A stretch of 64,000 bases of DNA from Caprimulgus europaeus (GCA_907165065.1 OU015534.1:12655686-12719685); one strand, 5' to 3'. Numbered from the stretch's first letter, positions 12,701-23,919 are shown. Numbers and translations: made by a program. The notes: generated by a model not told the origin, from the letters alone.

Positions 12701-14768
12701 TGCACAGCACAGAGTTTGAAGCTTTTGCAGACCTCAGGAAGTTGGCCACTTGCAGTACAAGTGAGCAACTGGCAGTTATTTCAACTTTTGTAAATAAATT
12801 CACTGTAGCTGTTATGCAGCCCCTCAACCTCAGAAAACCTAAGGAGGAAGATTCCAGTATGCACAGGAGCTCTGAGAAGAAGCCAGTTGATCTCTCCCAT
12901 GTCCATGCACAGGGCTTCTGTGTTGCTGTTCCCTTGCCCAGATCTCTCTGAGCCGAGTCAACTCGTACAGACCCTGTGTCATACCTTCTGGAGCGTTCTG
13001 TGGCTTTCCACTCAGGCGGAGGATCTTTGCCTCTTCTATATCAAAGCCATTCAGATTCACTGCCCAGGCTTTCTGTTGCTCCTACAGAGACAAACCACCC
13101 TCAGTGAGATGCATAGCCGACACTGCACTTAAAACTGGAGCTGGCAGAGCATACACCTGAGCCCCCTTCTCTTAGAATCAGGAGGTGTACAACTGTGCTG
13201 TGAGAGTCTGCTACCGACAGGCAGCTCAAAATAGTCCTTCCTCAGACAATGGCACACTGTCCTGCTCACATTTTCATACAGAAGAGTGGCAAATCCACCG
13301 TCTCATTGCCAGTGGGGAAAGCCACAGCCACAAGGGACCAAATGCTTAATAAACAGATTTCAGAACACAGTGTACACATTCCAGAATAGCTCCCCATGTA
13401 GACATTGTCCTAGAATAGCTACCACCAGCAGTTTCACTGCACAGGCTCACAGCTTTGTGTCTCTGTAGCCTGTTATGTTTTAAAGCCTCATCAGCCTGGA
13501 GTTGAATTTTGCTATGAGAAGCCACAGGCTGGCAGGAGTGGAAGCAGAGGTATAAACATCTGTGTTCTTCCCTGTACCTAGGGAAACATCTCTACAGAGC
13601 AGCTATGCTCAGGCTCCTGTGTAGCAGCTGCATACCTGTTGTATTTGCAGGCTCTACAGCTTCCACCACATCCCAGGCTCCTGAAGCCCACAGTGGGAAG
13701 CAGTGATGGCTGGGGCTTTCAGCCCCACGTGCCCAATTGGGAGAACTTAGAGTTTGCTTCTCTGTATAGGGCCAGGAAGGATTAGGTGTTTGGTAGTGAT
13801 CATGGTAGTAACTTAGCAAAATGCTCACCTTCTTGGTAGGTGACTCCTCAGCAGGGTCATTCTCTTTGGTTAAGAGGAAATTGGCCATCTCCATCTGCAT
13901 AGTGCTGCGGTTGGGAATGTAGCGATCCCCCCCGGCCTTTGTTGGGGTGCTCTGGATCTTGGATCCAGATTTACCTGTATCCACATACATAAATATTGTC
14001 TTACAACTATTGAACAGCCTGTATTCAAGCTTTCAGGAGACAGCAAACTGAGCACTCTTCCACATCACACCTATCAGACAAGTTCTAGACAAGCAGGACT
14101 CGGAAAGCTCACGCCATCCAGTCACAACTCATGTTTCTGGCTCTCCTGTCTAAGTTCTGGTTAGGGACTCTGTTACTCTTCCCTGTCTAAGTTCTGTATT
14201 AAGTTCTGGTTAGAGACTGCCAGCAGACAAGTCCTTGAGTCTAGTGCAGCAATTCCAGAGTTCACAGATAAGGGGAGGATTCAAAAATACTGCTACAGCA
14301 CCTAAAGCTGTCAGCAGACAGTCCTACCCTCACTTGTCCCAACACACAGCTGTGCCAGTAAGGCTCAGCTAGGGGTCAGCAGTTCACCCAGCTCCAGTGC
14401 ACAGAGCTCTGCCCACCTCATGCTGGGGCAGGTGAGTGACTCCCAGGAGGCAGGCAGCGTAGCCCACCTCCTGCAGCCTGGCACAGAGCCCGGAGCCCCA
14501 CGGCCACAGACAAGCAGCCCGGGCGCCGCTCCCCCGACGCAGCCCATGCCATGGGTCACCACCGCTCACCGGGAGTCCTGCACGGCGTCTTGCTGAAGCT
14601 GTGGGAGCGATTGGCCGGCTTCATGGGCGACACGCCGCCGGCGGGGCTGGGCCCGTGGGCGCCGCTCTCCCTGGTCGTGCGCTGCCACCGCGCGGACGGC
14701 GCGTTACGGATCGGCGTGTCCAGCTTCAGCAGCCCGTGCAGGTCCGTCTCCAGCAGGAACTGCGCCAT
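9762..14768 (-). CDS. CDC20: CDC20, WD40 co-activator of the anaphase-promoting complex
   Basis: Ten coding exons (5' to 3'): 14768-14570, 13974-13829, 13081-12985, 12436-12308, 12000-11804, 11450-11356, 11030-10799, 10675-10550, 10388-10271 and 9940-9762. They total 1518 nt, 505 aa (human 499), all phases consistent. CDC20 binds the APC/C and recruits D-box and KEN substrates such as securin and cyclin B at metaphase; it is held by MAD2/BUBR1 in the spindle checkpoint. Seen: the C-box DRYIPNR (83-89), a KEN box (103-105), the MAD2-binding segment KILRLSGKP (134-142), seven WD40 blades from about 180 to 480 ([48 protein letters not shown]), and the C-terminal Ile-Arg tail. The CRY box reads GRY. 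An upstream acceptor at 14773-14774 implies a non-coding first exon. Transcription head-to-tail after MPL. Confidence 0.97.
12102..12140. repeat. Alternating GT/CA dinucleotide tract
   Basis: GTGCGTGTGTGCACACACAC followed by ATACGTGTACACACACACA, within the CDC20 intron between coding exons 4 and 5. Purine-pyrimidine alternation runs almost unbroken for about 39 nt and is partly self-complementary. Confidence 0.85.
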
Positions 14769-14845
14769 GGTCCTGCGGGAGGGCGGCGTCAGCGGGGGCC
14801 CGCGCGGCGGCACCGGCCGGGCTGCGGCCCTGCTCCGCGGGTCCC

Positions 14846-15250
14846 CCAACGGCTCCTCAGGGCCCCCTCCACCACCACGGGCCACCCCCCTCCTCTCTCC
14901 AACGGCTCCTCAGAGCCCCCTCCGCCACAGGAGAGCCTCCCCGTCTCCAACGGCTCCTCAGGACCCCCTGCACCACCACAGCACACCCTCCCTGTTCCCA
15001 GCGGCTCCCCAGCCCCCTTCCACCACAGGACACCCCCCCCAACGGCTCCTCAGGACCCCCTGCACCACCACAGGACACTCCTCCCAACGGCTCCTCAGGA
15101 CCCCCTGCACCACCACAGGACACCCCCCCCAACGGCTCCTCAGGACCCCCTGCACCACCACAGGACACCCCCCCCCCCCCTCCCCAACGACTTCTCAGAG
15201 CCCCCCCTCCCCATTGCTCTTCAGGCCTCCCTCCACCACCACAAGACATC
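14846..15250. repeat. GC-rich minisatellite in CDC20 intron 1
   Basis: About eight or nine imperfect copies of a roughly 40-45 bp unit with the core AACGGCTCCTCAGGACCCCC followed by TGCACCACCACAGGACAC. The central three or four copies (about 15037-15170) are nearly identical and the outer ones are diverged. Long C runs (up to about 13, near 15168-15180) make the CDC20 sense strand G-rich. Several long open frames cross the array only because its unit lacks stops; they are not genes. Confidence 0.9.
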
Positions 15251-15363
15251 CCCCCCCAGCCGCTCCACCACAGCCTCCCCCATCTCCGCGCCTCAAGCTC
15301 GCCTTCACGGCCAGGGTCTCTCTCAGGGTCCGCTTGGCCCCCAGGCTCCCGGCCGCCCCTCAC

Positions 15364-15435
15364 CTCCGCCTCCTGCCTGCGCCCCGCACAACCCGCCTCT
15401 GCCACATGGCTTAAAGCCCCAGGAGCCGCTCCTCC
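15364..15435 (-). other. CDC20: Inferred non-coding first exon of CDC20
   Basis: Coding exon 1 is preceded on the minus strand by a good acceptor (CTCCCGCAG, 4 nt before the ATG). A matching donor, GGAG|GTGAGG, lies at 15363/15364. Together they define an intron of about 590 bp (14773-15363) containing the minisatellite, and a short 5' UTR exon whose upstream end I place roughly at 15435. Mammalian CDC20 also has a non-coding first exon as far as I recall. Inference from splice signals only. Confidence 0.5.
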
Positions 15436-15439
15436 CGTT

Positions 15440-15510
15440 GGCCGCTTCAAACCCAAACGCCGCGCGTTGCCACGGCGACCACCGCGCACCGCGCCGCGAT
15501 TGGCTGAGCT
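15440..15510 (-). promoter_or_regulatory. CDC20: CDC20 promoter with CHR element and CCAAT box
   Basis: On the minus strand a CCAAT box (plus-strand ATTGG, 15499-15503) is followed about 50 bp downstream by TTTGAA (plus-strand TTCAAA, 15446-15451), the consensus of the cell-cycle homology region (CHR). CHR plus NF-Y-bound CCAAT boxes is the established architecture of G2/M genes repressed by the DREAM complex and activated by B-MYB-MuvB/FOXM1; CDC20 is one of them. I see no clear CDE at the usual 4 nt spacing. Confidence 0.55.
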
Positions 15511-15678
15511 GCCGGGCGGGGCGTGGCTCTCTCCACCGGCCGGCTGCGCGCGCCGCTAGCGGGCGGGTGGCGGGGACCAGGACGCGAGGGCAGCACCGCC
15601 CCGCGGCGGCCGGGGGCGGGACCGGGACAGGGGGCGGGTCCGGGAAGGAGAGCGGAAGCGGCAGGTTCTGTATCTCGT

Positions 15679-18600
15679 TTATGTCGGGGCGGGGGGCGCG
15701 GCTGCGGGTAGGGAGTGTGGTTCCCAGCCGCTCATGAGCAGGTAGGACTGGTTGGCGATGTCGGTGCTGGGCAGCCGGCCGGCAGCGTGCTCCGGCAGCG
15801 GCACCGACGGTGTGCCTGCCTGCCCCCGCGGGCCGGGCAGCACCTCCAGCAGGCAGGGCAGGACGGCCTCCTCCGGCGGCTGCTTGTAGAACGCGTTGGC
15901 CTGGGAGGGACAGAGGAGGCGCGGTGGGGCCGGCCCTTCGCGCTGCCCCGTGGGGGCTCCGCCGCAGGGGTCCCGGCCCCGGCCCCTCACCTGGCCGTGC
16001 TTGCTGCTTTCGTGGAGGAAGCTGCCCAGTGCGCGGTGCAGGTCGGGGACGGGGGGCCAGAGCTTCTGCTTCACGTTGCTGGGTGAGGGGAAGGGGGCGT
16101 CGAAGGCAAACCCCCGTCCCGGGGTGGCCCGACGTCCCGGGCAAGGTGCCCAGGCTGGTGCTGGACCCCCAACCTGCCCCAGGCAAAGCCCTTACCTGTA
16201 GAGGGAGGGGAAGGTGCATCGCAGCCCCAGGAGCACTCCCGTGAAGAGCAGTGGCACCACCGTGATGCTTGGGATGATCCAGCCTGTGTCCAAGGAGGAG
16301 CGCTGGGACTGCAGCCCTCCCCAGACCTGCCGCCATGGAGCCCTTCACAGCCCTGTCACCCTCTGCCCAGTGCTCCCCATCCCATTTCCAGCACCCTCAG
16401 CCTCCTGCCCTCAGCTGCCTGACTCCTCTGGCTGCAGCCTTCGCTCCTGCCCTGTCCCTTACCCGCATCAGCCATGGCATCAACCATGACAGGTTTGGAC
16501 CAGGCGCTCCAGCTGCCCTGGTACCATGGCCCGCTGGGCTGGGCCCGCACCTGGGCATGGTAGCGGGCACCTGGCCGTAGGTCCAGAACTTCTTTCCTGG
16601 CCGCCCGTGGGACCTGCAGGACCTGGGGGCAGAGCTGAGCTGGAGATGATGGCTTCTGTGGGGTGCAGGGATGCGGGTCCATCCTGCCTGACCCCACGCA
16701 GGCTGTGTGCTGGCAGTGGCGATGGGCAGGACTGCTCCAGGGAGCCCTGGCCGTGTGTTACCTTCCAGTCATGGCTGTTTTCCATGGCGTAGCGGACCTG
16801 GTAGTCCAGCTGCTCTGCCAGCGCCTCCAGGGGCGGCAGCCACTGCAGGCTCAGCCGGCCCTGCGACACCGTCGCCTGCACCAGCTGTGGGGCATCTGTG
16901 AGCACTGTTGGGGACAGATGTTGCTGACATGGAACGGGGCATGGGACACTGTGTCCCCTGCCAGACAGGCATAGGAAAGGGCAGGGGCTGTGGTGGCTCT
17001 AGGTCTCACCAGCCTGGTGCAGCCAGAAGGGCTCCTTGAAGTAGCTGAGCGTGGGCAGTGCGTGGGGCTGGGTGATGTTCACCAGGACAGAGATGGCACT
17101 GCCAGCCCTGGGCTGGAAGGTGCAGGTGTGGGTGCCCTGCACCCCCACGCTTGCTTCCTCGCACTGCTGCCACGTGTCTTCCCTGCACAAGGAGCCAGTC
17201 AGCCCCACTGTGGCAGCCCTGCTCTGCTTACCCGCTGCCAGTGCTGCTCTGGGGCCACCCTGTCCCCACGGCCACCACTTCTCGCTCCTCCTGCACTTGC
17301 CCAGGAAAGCCAGGGCTGCCCACAGTCAGAGGAGCAGTGTGGCTGGGGGTGGTGGTGGGGAGTTGAGGCCAATGGTGGTAAGGCAGAGCGGGGCACAGAG
17401 CCAGGTGGCACAAAGTGGGATGTGGGACACTGAGCAGGGCTGGTGGTCCCTGAGATGTGCCACCATTCTGCCTGAGTGCCACATCCCCACCATGCCCCTT
17501 ACCTTGTGCTGGCCCTGCTTGGAGGTGGCCGGTAGAAAAGCTGGTGGGAGCCGCGGGGCTCTGTGGGGTCCCAGCTCCACTCGCAGCGCACGTGCTGCAG
17601 GTCAGGGGTGCTGCAGCACAGCCCGATGTCTCCTGGGCAGGCAAGAGCCAGGGCAGAGAAGGGGCTGCTTACCCCTGGCCCTCCAAAACCCAGATGTTAC
17701 CCCAGGACCCCTACTCCTTGCAGCCCCAGGGGTGGGTGCCTCCTTGCCATGCCTGCCAGCACCCTAAGGATGGGGATGGCTGCTCACCGGAGGAGTGGGG
17801 TGTCTCCGCAGCCACTGCCTGTGACCAGGGCCCCCAGACGCCATCCATGGAGGTGCCATCGGGCTTGCTACGCACCTGGATGTGGTACCTCACCCCTGGC
17901 TGCAGGTCCCGGAGGATCACCCAGGTGTTGGCCTGGACCAGCCCCTGCAGGAGAGGGGCCAGGCTGGGGAGCGGCTGCAGCCCCCGAATCCCCCTGCCCA
18001 TCTCTGGCCCTTCTATGTACCTGCCCTGCTGCCAGGGAGGCTGCAGCTGCCCCGGCCACAGGTGTGTGGGTGCTGATGGGTGGATGGATGGAGGAGTCCC
18101 TGGGGTGCTGCTCACCAGGGTCCAACACAGTGCTGCAGGGCGTCTCTGGGGATCTAGCAGGGCAGCACCGCACCTCATAGAGGAAGAAGTTCGGGTAGTC
18201 GGCAAGTGGCGGCTGCCACGATACGCAGAGCTGCCCCACAGCCCCGGCCCAGCGAGCTGTGATGTTTGCTGGAGGGGCAATGAGACCTGTGGAGAATGTG
18301 CCCGGGCATTTGGCCTCCTATGGCAGCCCCTGTCTGGGCACCACCTGGTCCTGCCAGGGGATGCCTGGTCATCTCCCCAGGGCTGCCTCTGTGCCCAGTG
18401 AGTAGGGTGCAAGGGTGCTGCCAGCCCTTGTGGTGGGCAGAAGGGCAGAGGAGCCAGGTCTGGGGACTGTCCTGGTGTTGTAGGGGTATTTTCTGGTGGG
18501 AGGGACTCACCCACCGCATCCACACTGAGCTCCCGCCAGTACTTGGTCTGGTTGGTGGTGGCGTCCAGGACGCGGAGGTGCAGCTGGATGAAGAGCCGCA

Positions 18601-21360
18601 CGTCCTGGCTGGGGAAGACGCAGACGTGCCGTGTCCCACTGGCCCTGTGGTGCCATGTGGAAACTGTGCATGCCGTGGGCACTTCCCTGAGAAACGGAGA
18701 GCAGGGTTCTGCAGCATCCCACACCTCCTGCCCAGGGCCAGGCTGGAGGAGAGGAGACCTGGAGCATGGCACTGAGAGCTCGATGTCACCAGCTCCTTCC
18801 CTGTGCCCCCATCCACTGCAGGGTACCATCCCCATGGGACTGAGGGACAACCACAGTCCCAGTCCTGCTACAGGGTGTGTGGTGGCTGCTGTGTAGCTCC
18901 CGTGGGCTCTCCACCATCTGTCCTTGCTGTGGCGAGCCGTGGAGAGCTGTGGCACCCTGACCTTACTGCTCTCTGTGCAGGCAGGGAGGAGACTGGGCTG
19001 TGTCCCCACCACCTCCTACCTGCTGTACCAGTAGTAGAAGTGGCATGTCCCATTCATTGCCTCCTCCTCATCCCAGAAGCAGGTGAGGTCCTCAAAGGAG
19101 CGGGAGAAGCAGAGAATGTCCTCGGGCACCCCCACCAGCAGCGCAGCATCTGGGAGGAGCGTGGACATGAAGGAGCCCCTGGACACAAACCTGTCCCTAT
19201 CCCACCTGTGTCCCCTCACTGCATCCCCGCTGGCCAGCTCGCCCCTGAAGCCAGTCTGCAGCACCCGGGGCAGTGTGGACATGGACGTGGTGCAGATGCC
19301 CTCCACCAGCTTGGCGTGGCGGGGAGGGATGCAGCACAGGTACCAGCTCCTGGCTCGCCCCGGGGTCTTGGCTGGCAGTGTGGCTCCCCGCCGGACTGTC
19401 CCAACCGCTCCCCCCTCCTCAGCACACGGGGTCCTTTGGGACAAACAAACATCCCGAAATAGCCCTGCGGTCAGAGGGGGCTCGGGGCCTGGCCCCGGCG
19501 ATCGGGGGGAAGCACCCCTGCCCTGCTCACGCCGGAAGGCGCGCGGAAGTGTGATAAGGAGGAGCAGTGCCCCCAGAGAGGGAAAGGGCCTCGGGGCAGG
19601 GATGGGAGCGTGTGGTCCTGAGCAGGGGGAGATGCTCCCACCCCAGCCTGAGGACTGCTTGGGGGGCTGCACGATCTCTGCCCCACTTAGTGAGCCACCC
19701 TCCCTGTTGTTGCAGGGATGAATTGGAGCATGACACCCTGCAGCATCTCCATCCCAAGCACTGGTGCCTCTGCTGGCACATGGGTGCCTGTTCCCATTGT
19801 CAGAGAAAAGGGGACAGCCCCAAAATGCAAATGTGTGAAGCACAGGGATGGCTTTGATGCCCCCAGCAGTGCTCCAGCACTCCCTTCTTCCCCACTGCCT
19901 CTGCCCTGGGACCTGCTCCAGCCCTCCTCCTCCTCCTCCTCCTGGGATGTGCCCCCTTCCCCAGGGGCTGCCCCCAGTTGCAGGACCCCACAACAAGTAC
20001 CCTGCAAGTGGCTGTCCCTGCTCCATGTGCTGAGTGCATCCGTTCTCTGCTGTGCACCCCCCTGTGCTGCCAGTTGAGCCCACCCATTTGAGGGACAGTT
20101 CCCAAATGTCCTTGCCACCTTCTTGGTGTCCCTCTGCTCTCCCCGTCCCTTCCCTTGCCCTAACACCCCAGCCCTGTTCCTCCTTTCCCAGCTCTATGTT
20201 GCCTTCCTCCCCCAGCCCATGTTCCCTCTCCACAGGCCACAGCCCTCCCACCTGCTCTTCCCTTTTTGCACCCCATTGCACCCACCCCAGGCCTCACACC
20301 AACTCCATGACCCCCCCAGTTCCAAGCACCAGGGGATGGGGTAGCCAGGTCCCAGCAGCCCTGTGGCACGGAGGCCCATGGCTTTGGTGGGAGGTGACGC
20401 CGGTCCTGTGGGTTACCAGAGCATCTTTGCTGGGCGCAGGCCCTTTCCTAGGAAGAGCAGCCACATGGCTCTGCAGTCTGTGTCAGCCACCCTTGGGCCG
20501 TGGCTCGGGGCACAGCGATGCTGCAGAGGCTGTGAGCAGAGGGAGTAGATCCCAACCCTGTCCTTCCTCCCACTGCCCCTACAGGGGTGACTCAAAACAT
20601 GCTCCTGAGCCTGCCCTGCCAGACACCGGGGGTGGGGTTGGAGAGACAAGCAGGAGATCAACAGGGTTTTGTTCAGTTAGTGCTTTTTGCAGTGTTATAG
20701 AAAGTGTTAAAAGGGCTAAGGAGGGGCTCAGAGAAGGCTCGGACAGACCTGAAACGGGAAAAAGCAGGGAAGTGGCTCTGCCAGGCACAGCGAGCCAGGC
20801 TGGGACCAGCTACCGGCTGAGCTGAGGGTGCTTGGTGGAGCAGGAAGATCCTGGCAGCTCTGGCAGGTGAGTGTTGGGATTAGCCTGGCAGTGCCGCGGC
20901 ATTACCCGCGGTGCACAGTCGTGCCATCAGACATCACCTTCAATTTTGCTCAGACCTCATCATTGTAACTCCTGGAGCTTTCGATGAATGGGGAGCCCCT
21001 CTGCCACCTGTGCAGGGCTGGGAGCCACAGGCTGCCATCCCAAAGGGATGCCCCTTTGCTCCAGGTGCCCCAGGGTGTCCTATGGGTGGGAAGGGGACTC
21101 CATAGCCCAGCTTGAACACCCACCATGTATCCTCCAGTGCTGCCCCCTCCCCAACCCTGCAGGTCCTGGCTGTCGTAGGGTGCTCGCTGCCCATGCCCGG
21201 TGTGACAGCTCCTTTTTGGTTCATCCTTTGGGGGAGAAAATGGCCCCAAGGACCTACCTTGGGATGTCACCGGCTCGGGGGCTGATGGCAGGCTGCGGAG
21301 GCTGAGCAGGATGGCAGGGATCAGTGGGAACAGCCAGCCCTGGTGCAGGCAGGCTGCCAT
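15679..21360 (-). CDS. MPL: MPL, thrombopoietin receptor
   Basis: Twelve coding exons (5' to 3'): 21360-21258, 19149-19020, 18686-18511, 18286-18116, 17944-17788, 17629-17503, 17182-17010, 16895-16762, 16622-16463, 16283-16196, 16078-15991 and 15900-15679. The expected product is about 575 aa (human 635). MPL is the class I cytokine receptor that drives megakaryocyte and stem-cell growth through JAK2-STAT. Seen: a signal peptide on exon 1, the conserved CFSRSFEDLTCFWDEEEA (exon 2), two cytokine-receptor modules with WGPWS (exon 5) and WSAWS (exon 9), one membrane helix (WIIPSITVVPLLFTGVLLGL), the JAK2-binding box 1 LWPPVPDLH, and a distal ANQSYLL tyrosine motif. The exons add to 1729 nt: exon 4 ends in phase 1 but exon 5 begins one base out of step, while all other junctions fit. 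This is either a sequence error or unusual splicing. The stop TAA is only about 250 bp from the CDC20 start region. Confidence 0.93.
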
Positions 21361-23342
21361 CCCGCACCCTGTGTGCTGGGGCCGTGCGTGCCGTGCTTGG
21401 CCCTTCCCAGCGCCCTGGGAGCTCCTGCGGCTCCTCCGGGTGATACCTTTATCTGGGAAGTGGTGGCTGTGCAGCTCAGGAAGCCTGGCTGGAGGCTCCC
21501 CCGCCCCATCGCCGGCACTTCCCCGTGCCCGAAACCACCATGCTGCGGCCCCTCTGCCGCCAGCCACAGTGCCAAGACAGACTGCTCCTATCAGATAGGC
21601 AGCACGTCCTGCCCTTGTGGCCACTGCCATGTTGGGAGGTTGGAGTAGGAAGAAAAACAGCCCCTGAGAAACCAGGGAGGCCCCAACATGGGGCAGGCAG
21701 GGCAGGGCAGGGCAGGCTGTTGGGCACTGCAGGCAGGCGGGAGCATGGGGCACAGAGTGCCTGCTCCAGCTCCATCCTGCCCTGTGCCACCTGGCACCAG
21801 TGTGTGCCGGCTCTGCTCTGCACAGCGTAGCAGCACTGTTGGGTGGCTGTGCCAGGAGGAGGCTGCAGGCACAGGGGCATTGGCAGGGCCCACACAGATG
21901 CCAGCAGTGCTGGTGCAGGAGCAGGGACACCATGGTGGGGTCCCGCAGGCACGCTCAGCTTTGCGCTGATCCACCACCACTGCTCGGCGTGGGCGGCCAG
22001 AGAGGTGTCCCACCCTGCCAGGGTGCAGCACCACAGTGCAGCCCAGGGAGCACCAGCCAGGGCACGAGGAGCTGCTCACACACGCGTCCTCACTGCAACA
22101 GGGGTGAGTTGTCATCTCCTCACCCTGCAGCAGCCAGGGGTAGCACTGGGGCACTGAGGGGAGACAGGAACAGCCAGCACCAATTTGTCACAATCAAATT
22201 TTGTCAAGCCAGTCCCACTTCCTTCTCCTTCTGGCTAGTGGGCTGTGCTGTCAGGGAGGCAAAAAGCAGAAAGCGCTTGGTTTGACCAGGGCTGACGACG
22301 CTGCCTCAGGTGCCATTCCCAGCTGGCAGCAGAGGAGGTGCAGGGACAGTGACACACATCAGGCCACCTGCGAGGGCTGGTCCCCATCACCATTTCAATG
22401 GGGATCAGTGATGGGGCAGAGATGCTGCTTACTAATGGCTATAGTTGACACCAAAAAGCACTGGAAGCCAGAACAGGAAATCAAAATGGTATTGACAGGG
22501 TTGAAACACCTTCTGGGGAAAAGAAGACTCTTGCCCAAAAGGGCAAATGACAAACACACCTGCCGTGGGCTGGGCTAACGGGATCTGGTTTCCAAAGGAC
22601 TGCAGAAGGCGACTGGACAGGCAGCAGGATGGCATGCCTGGGGCTTAGTAAACTGAAGCCAACGGAAATGAAACCCACCTACTGTCAATATAACAAACTG
22701 CAGCAGTGCAGGAGCAGGGACTGCAGCCTGGGACAGGAGCTCTTGTGGGAAGGTCAGCACAGAGCCCAGGTGATCCTCAAGGGACCAGCACGTGAGAGAG
22801 CATCACCCCAGTGACACCAGCCTTCTGGCTGAACACAACGGTTCCTCCATAAGACACGGGAAGTTACCCGATGGCTTGGTGCAGCGCTGGGCAGGCGCCA
22901 GCTGGCTGGCGAGGGAAGGATGTGGAGCCACACTGCCCTTGCGGGGACTGGCCGGAGGAGCAGGACCATCCCCATGAAGAGCAGCCAGCTGAGGGGAAGC
23001 TGCAGGAACAGTTTTCAAGCATGCAAGAGGCAGCTGTGCAGAGGAAAGACATGGTCTGTTCTCCGTACCCCTTGGGGACAGGACAAAGTCTTAAATTGCA
23101 CAGAGGGAGATCCCAGTTGGATATTAAGAAAACCCATCTCCATGGCACAATGAGAACCTAGGGGTTCTGGGGGTGCTGGGCCATCCCTGGGTCAGAGGAC
23201 CCCAATGGGGACAGGATCCCGAGGAATCCCCACCTCAGCAGCAGATCACTGGGGCCCCACATCCTGTTCCCCAGTGCTGTCAGTGGGGCAGAGCTGGGAC
23301 CCCCTCTCCCTTCCTCTGGACCCAGCTGCCTCTTGCACTGGG
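21361..23342. other. MPL promoter side and spacer to TIE1
   Basis: About 2 kb between the MPL start codon and the TIE1 poly(A) signal. It holds the MPL 5' flank with the GATA pair. No coding exon or recognisable transposon is seen; open frames here are chance frames in GC-rich DNA. Confidence 0.55.
21585..21600. promoter_or_regulatory. MPL: Palindromic GATA pair in the MPL promoter
   Basis: CTATCAGATAGG places two GATA cores in inverted orientation about 230 bp upstream of the MPL ATG. An ETS-type GGAAG occurs about 55 bp further upstream. GATA1 together with ETS factors (FLI1) controls the mammalian MPL promoter, so the position fits. The start site itself is not visible; there is no CpG island. 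Confidence 0.45.
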
Positions 23343-23348
23343 TTTATT
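23343..23348 (-). terminator. TIE1: Poly(A) signal AATAAA of TIE1
   Basis: TTTATT on the plus strand, 570 nt downstream of the TIE1 stop codon, is the first canonical signal after the gene. It gives a 3' UTR of about 0.6 kb. Confidence 0.7.
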
Positions 23349-23919
23349 GTCCGTAAGGCAGAGCTGGCACCTCTGAAGGCTTACCGCAGAGCTGGAAGCT
23401 GTGCACAGCCAACGCTGTCCCTTGTCTCTTTGCATCCGGTGGGGTGGCCCTGTCCCATGCCAGCAGCAATGATCACAGCTCCGCTGGCACCACTTCACAC
23501 CCAGAGCACACTGAGAGCTGCAGGGCAGGCAGCTGCTGGGTCACTGCTTCCCCTCTCACCCCAAATCTTGGGCATTTGTGTCCATGGGCTCAGGCAGCGG
23601 CACCCTGGCTCCTGAGAGAGCCCCTCTCCTGCCTGCTCTGCTGCAAACACGCTGCTGCTGCTGCTTGTCCTTGGGGGCCATCCCAGCACGTCCCCCAGCA
23701 CTGTGGAGCTGTGTTGGCAGCTGTCGGTGTGGCAGTGTGGCCAGCAGACACTGGGTGGGCAGCCAGGGAGGGAATGGCACAGTCCTGCTGCAGGAAGGCG
23801 CTCTCAGGAAGGGGCACCAGCGCTTGGCCCCTGGGCAGGACGGGCAGCCCCTCATGCCCACAGCACTGTCCCAGCAGGCTGGGGCCAGCACTGCCCCTCT
23901 GCGTGGTGCCAGCGCAGCC

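Larger units (their letters stand above)
14540..15720. promoter_or_regulatory. CDC20: CpG island over the CDC20 5' end and MPL 3' end
   Basis: CpG density rises sharply here compared with both flanks, most clearly at 14540-14840 and 15400-15720. The island covers CDC20 coding exon 1, its inferred 5' intron with a minisatellite, the probable CDC20 start site, and the last codons of MPL. This is the classic position of a housekeeping promoter. Confidence 0.8.

Noticed and set aside
14551-15737. Two long plus-strand open frames (about 290 and 380 codons)
   Set aside because: They run through the minisatellite and the CDC20 first exon in antisense. Their length comes from a stop-free repeat unit and high GC, and no family-like sequence appears.
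19016-20281. A 421-codon minus-strand open frame
   Set aside because: Only its last stretch (19020-19149) is real, as MPL exon 2. The rest is intron read through, and the true exon 1 lies at 21258-21360.
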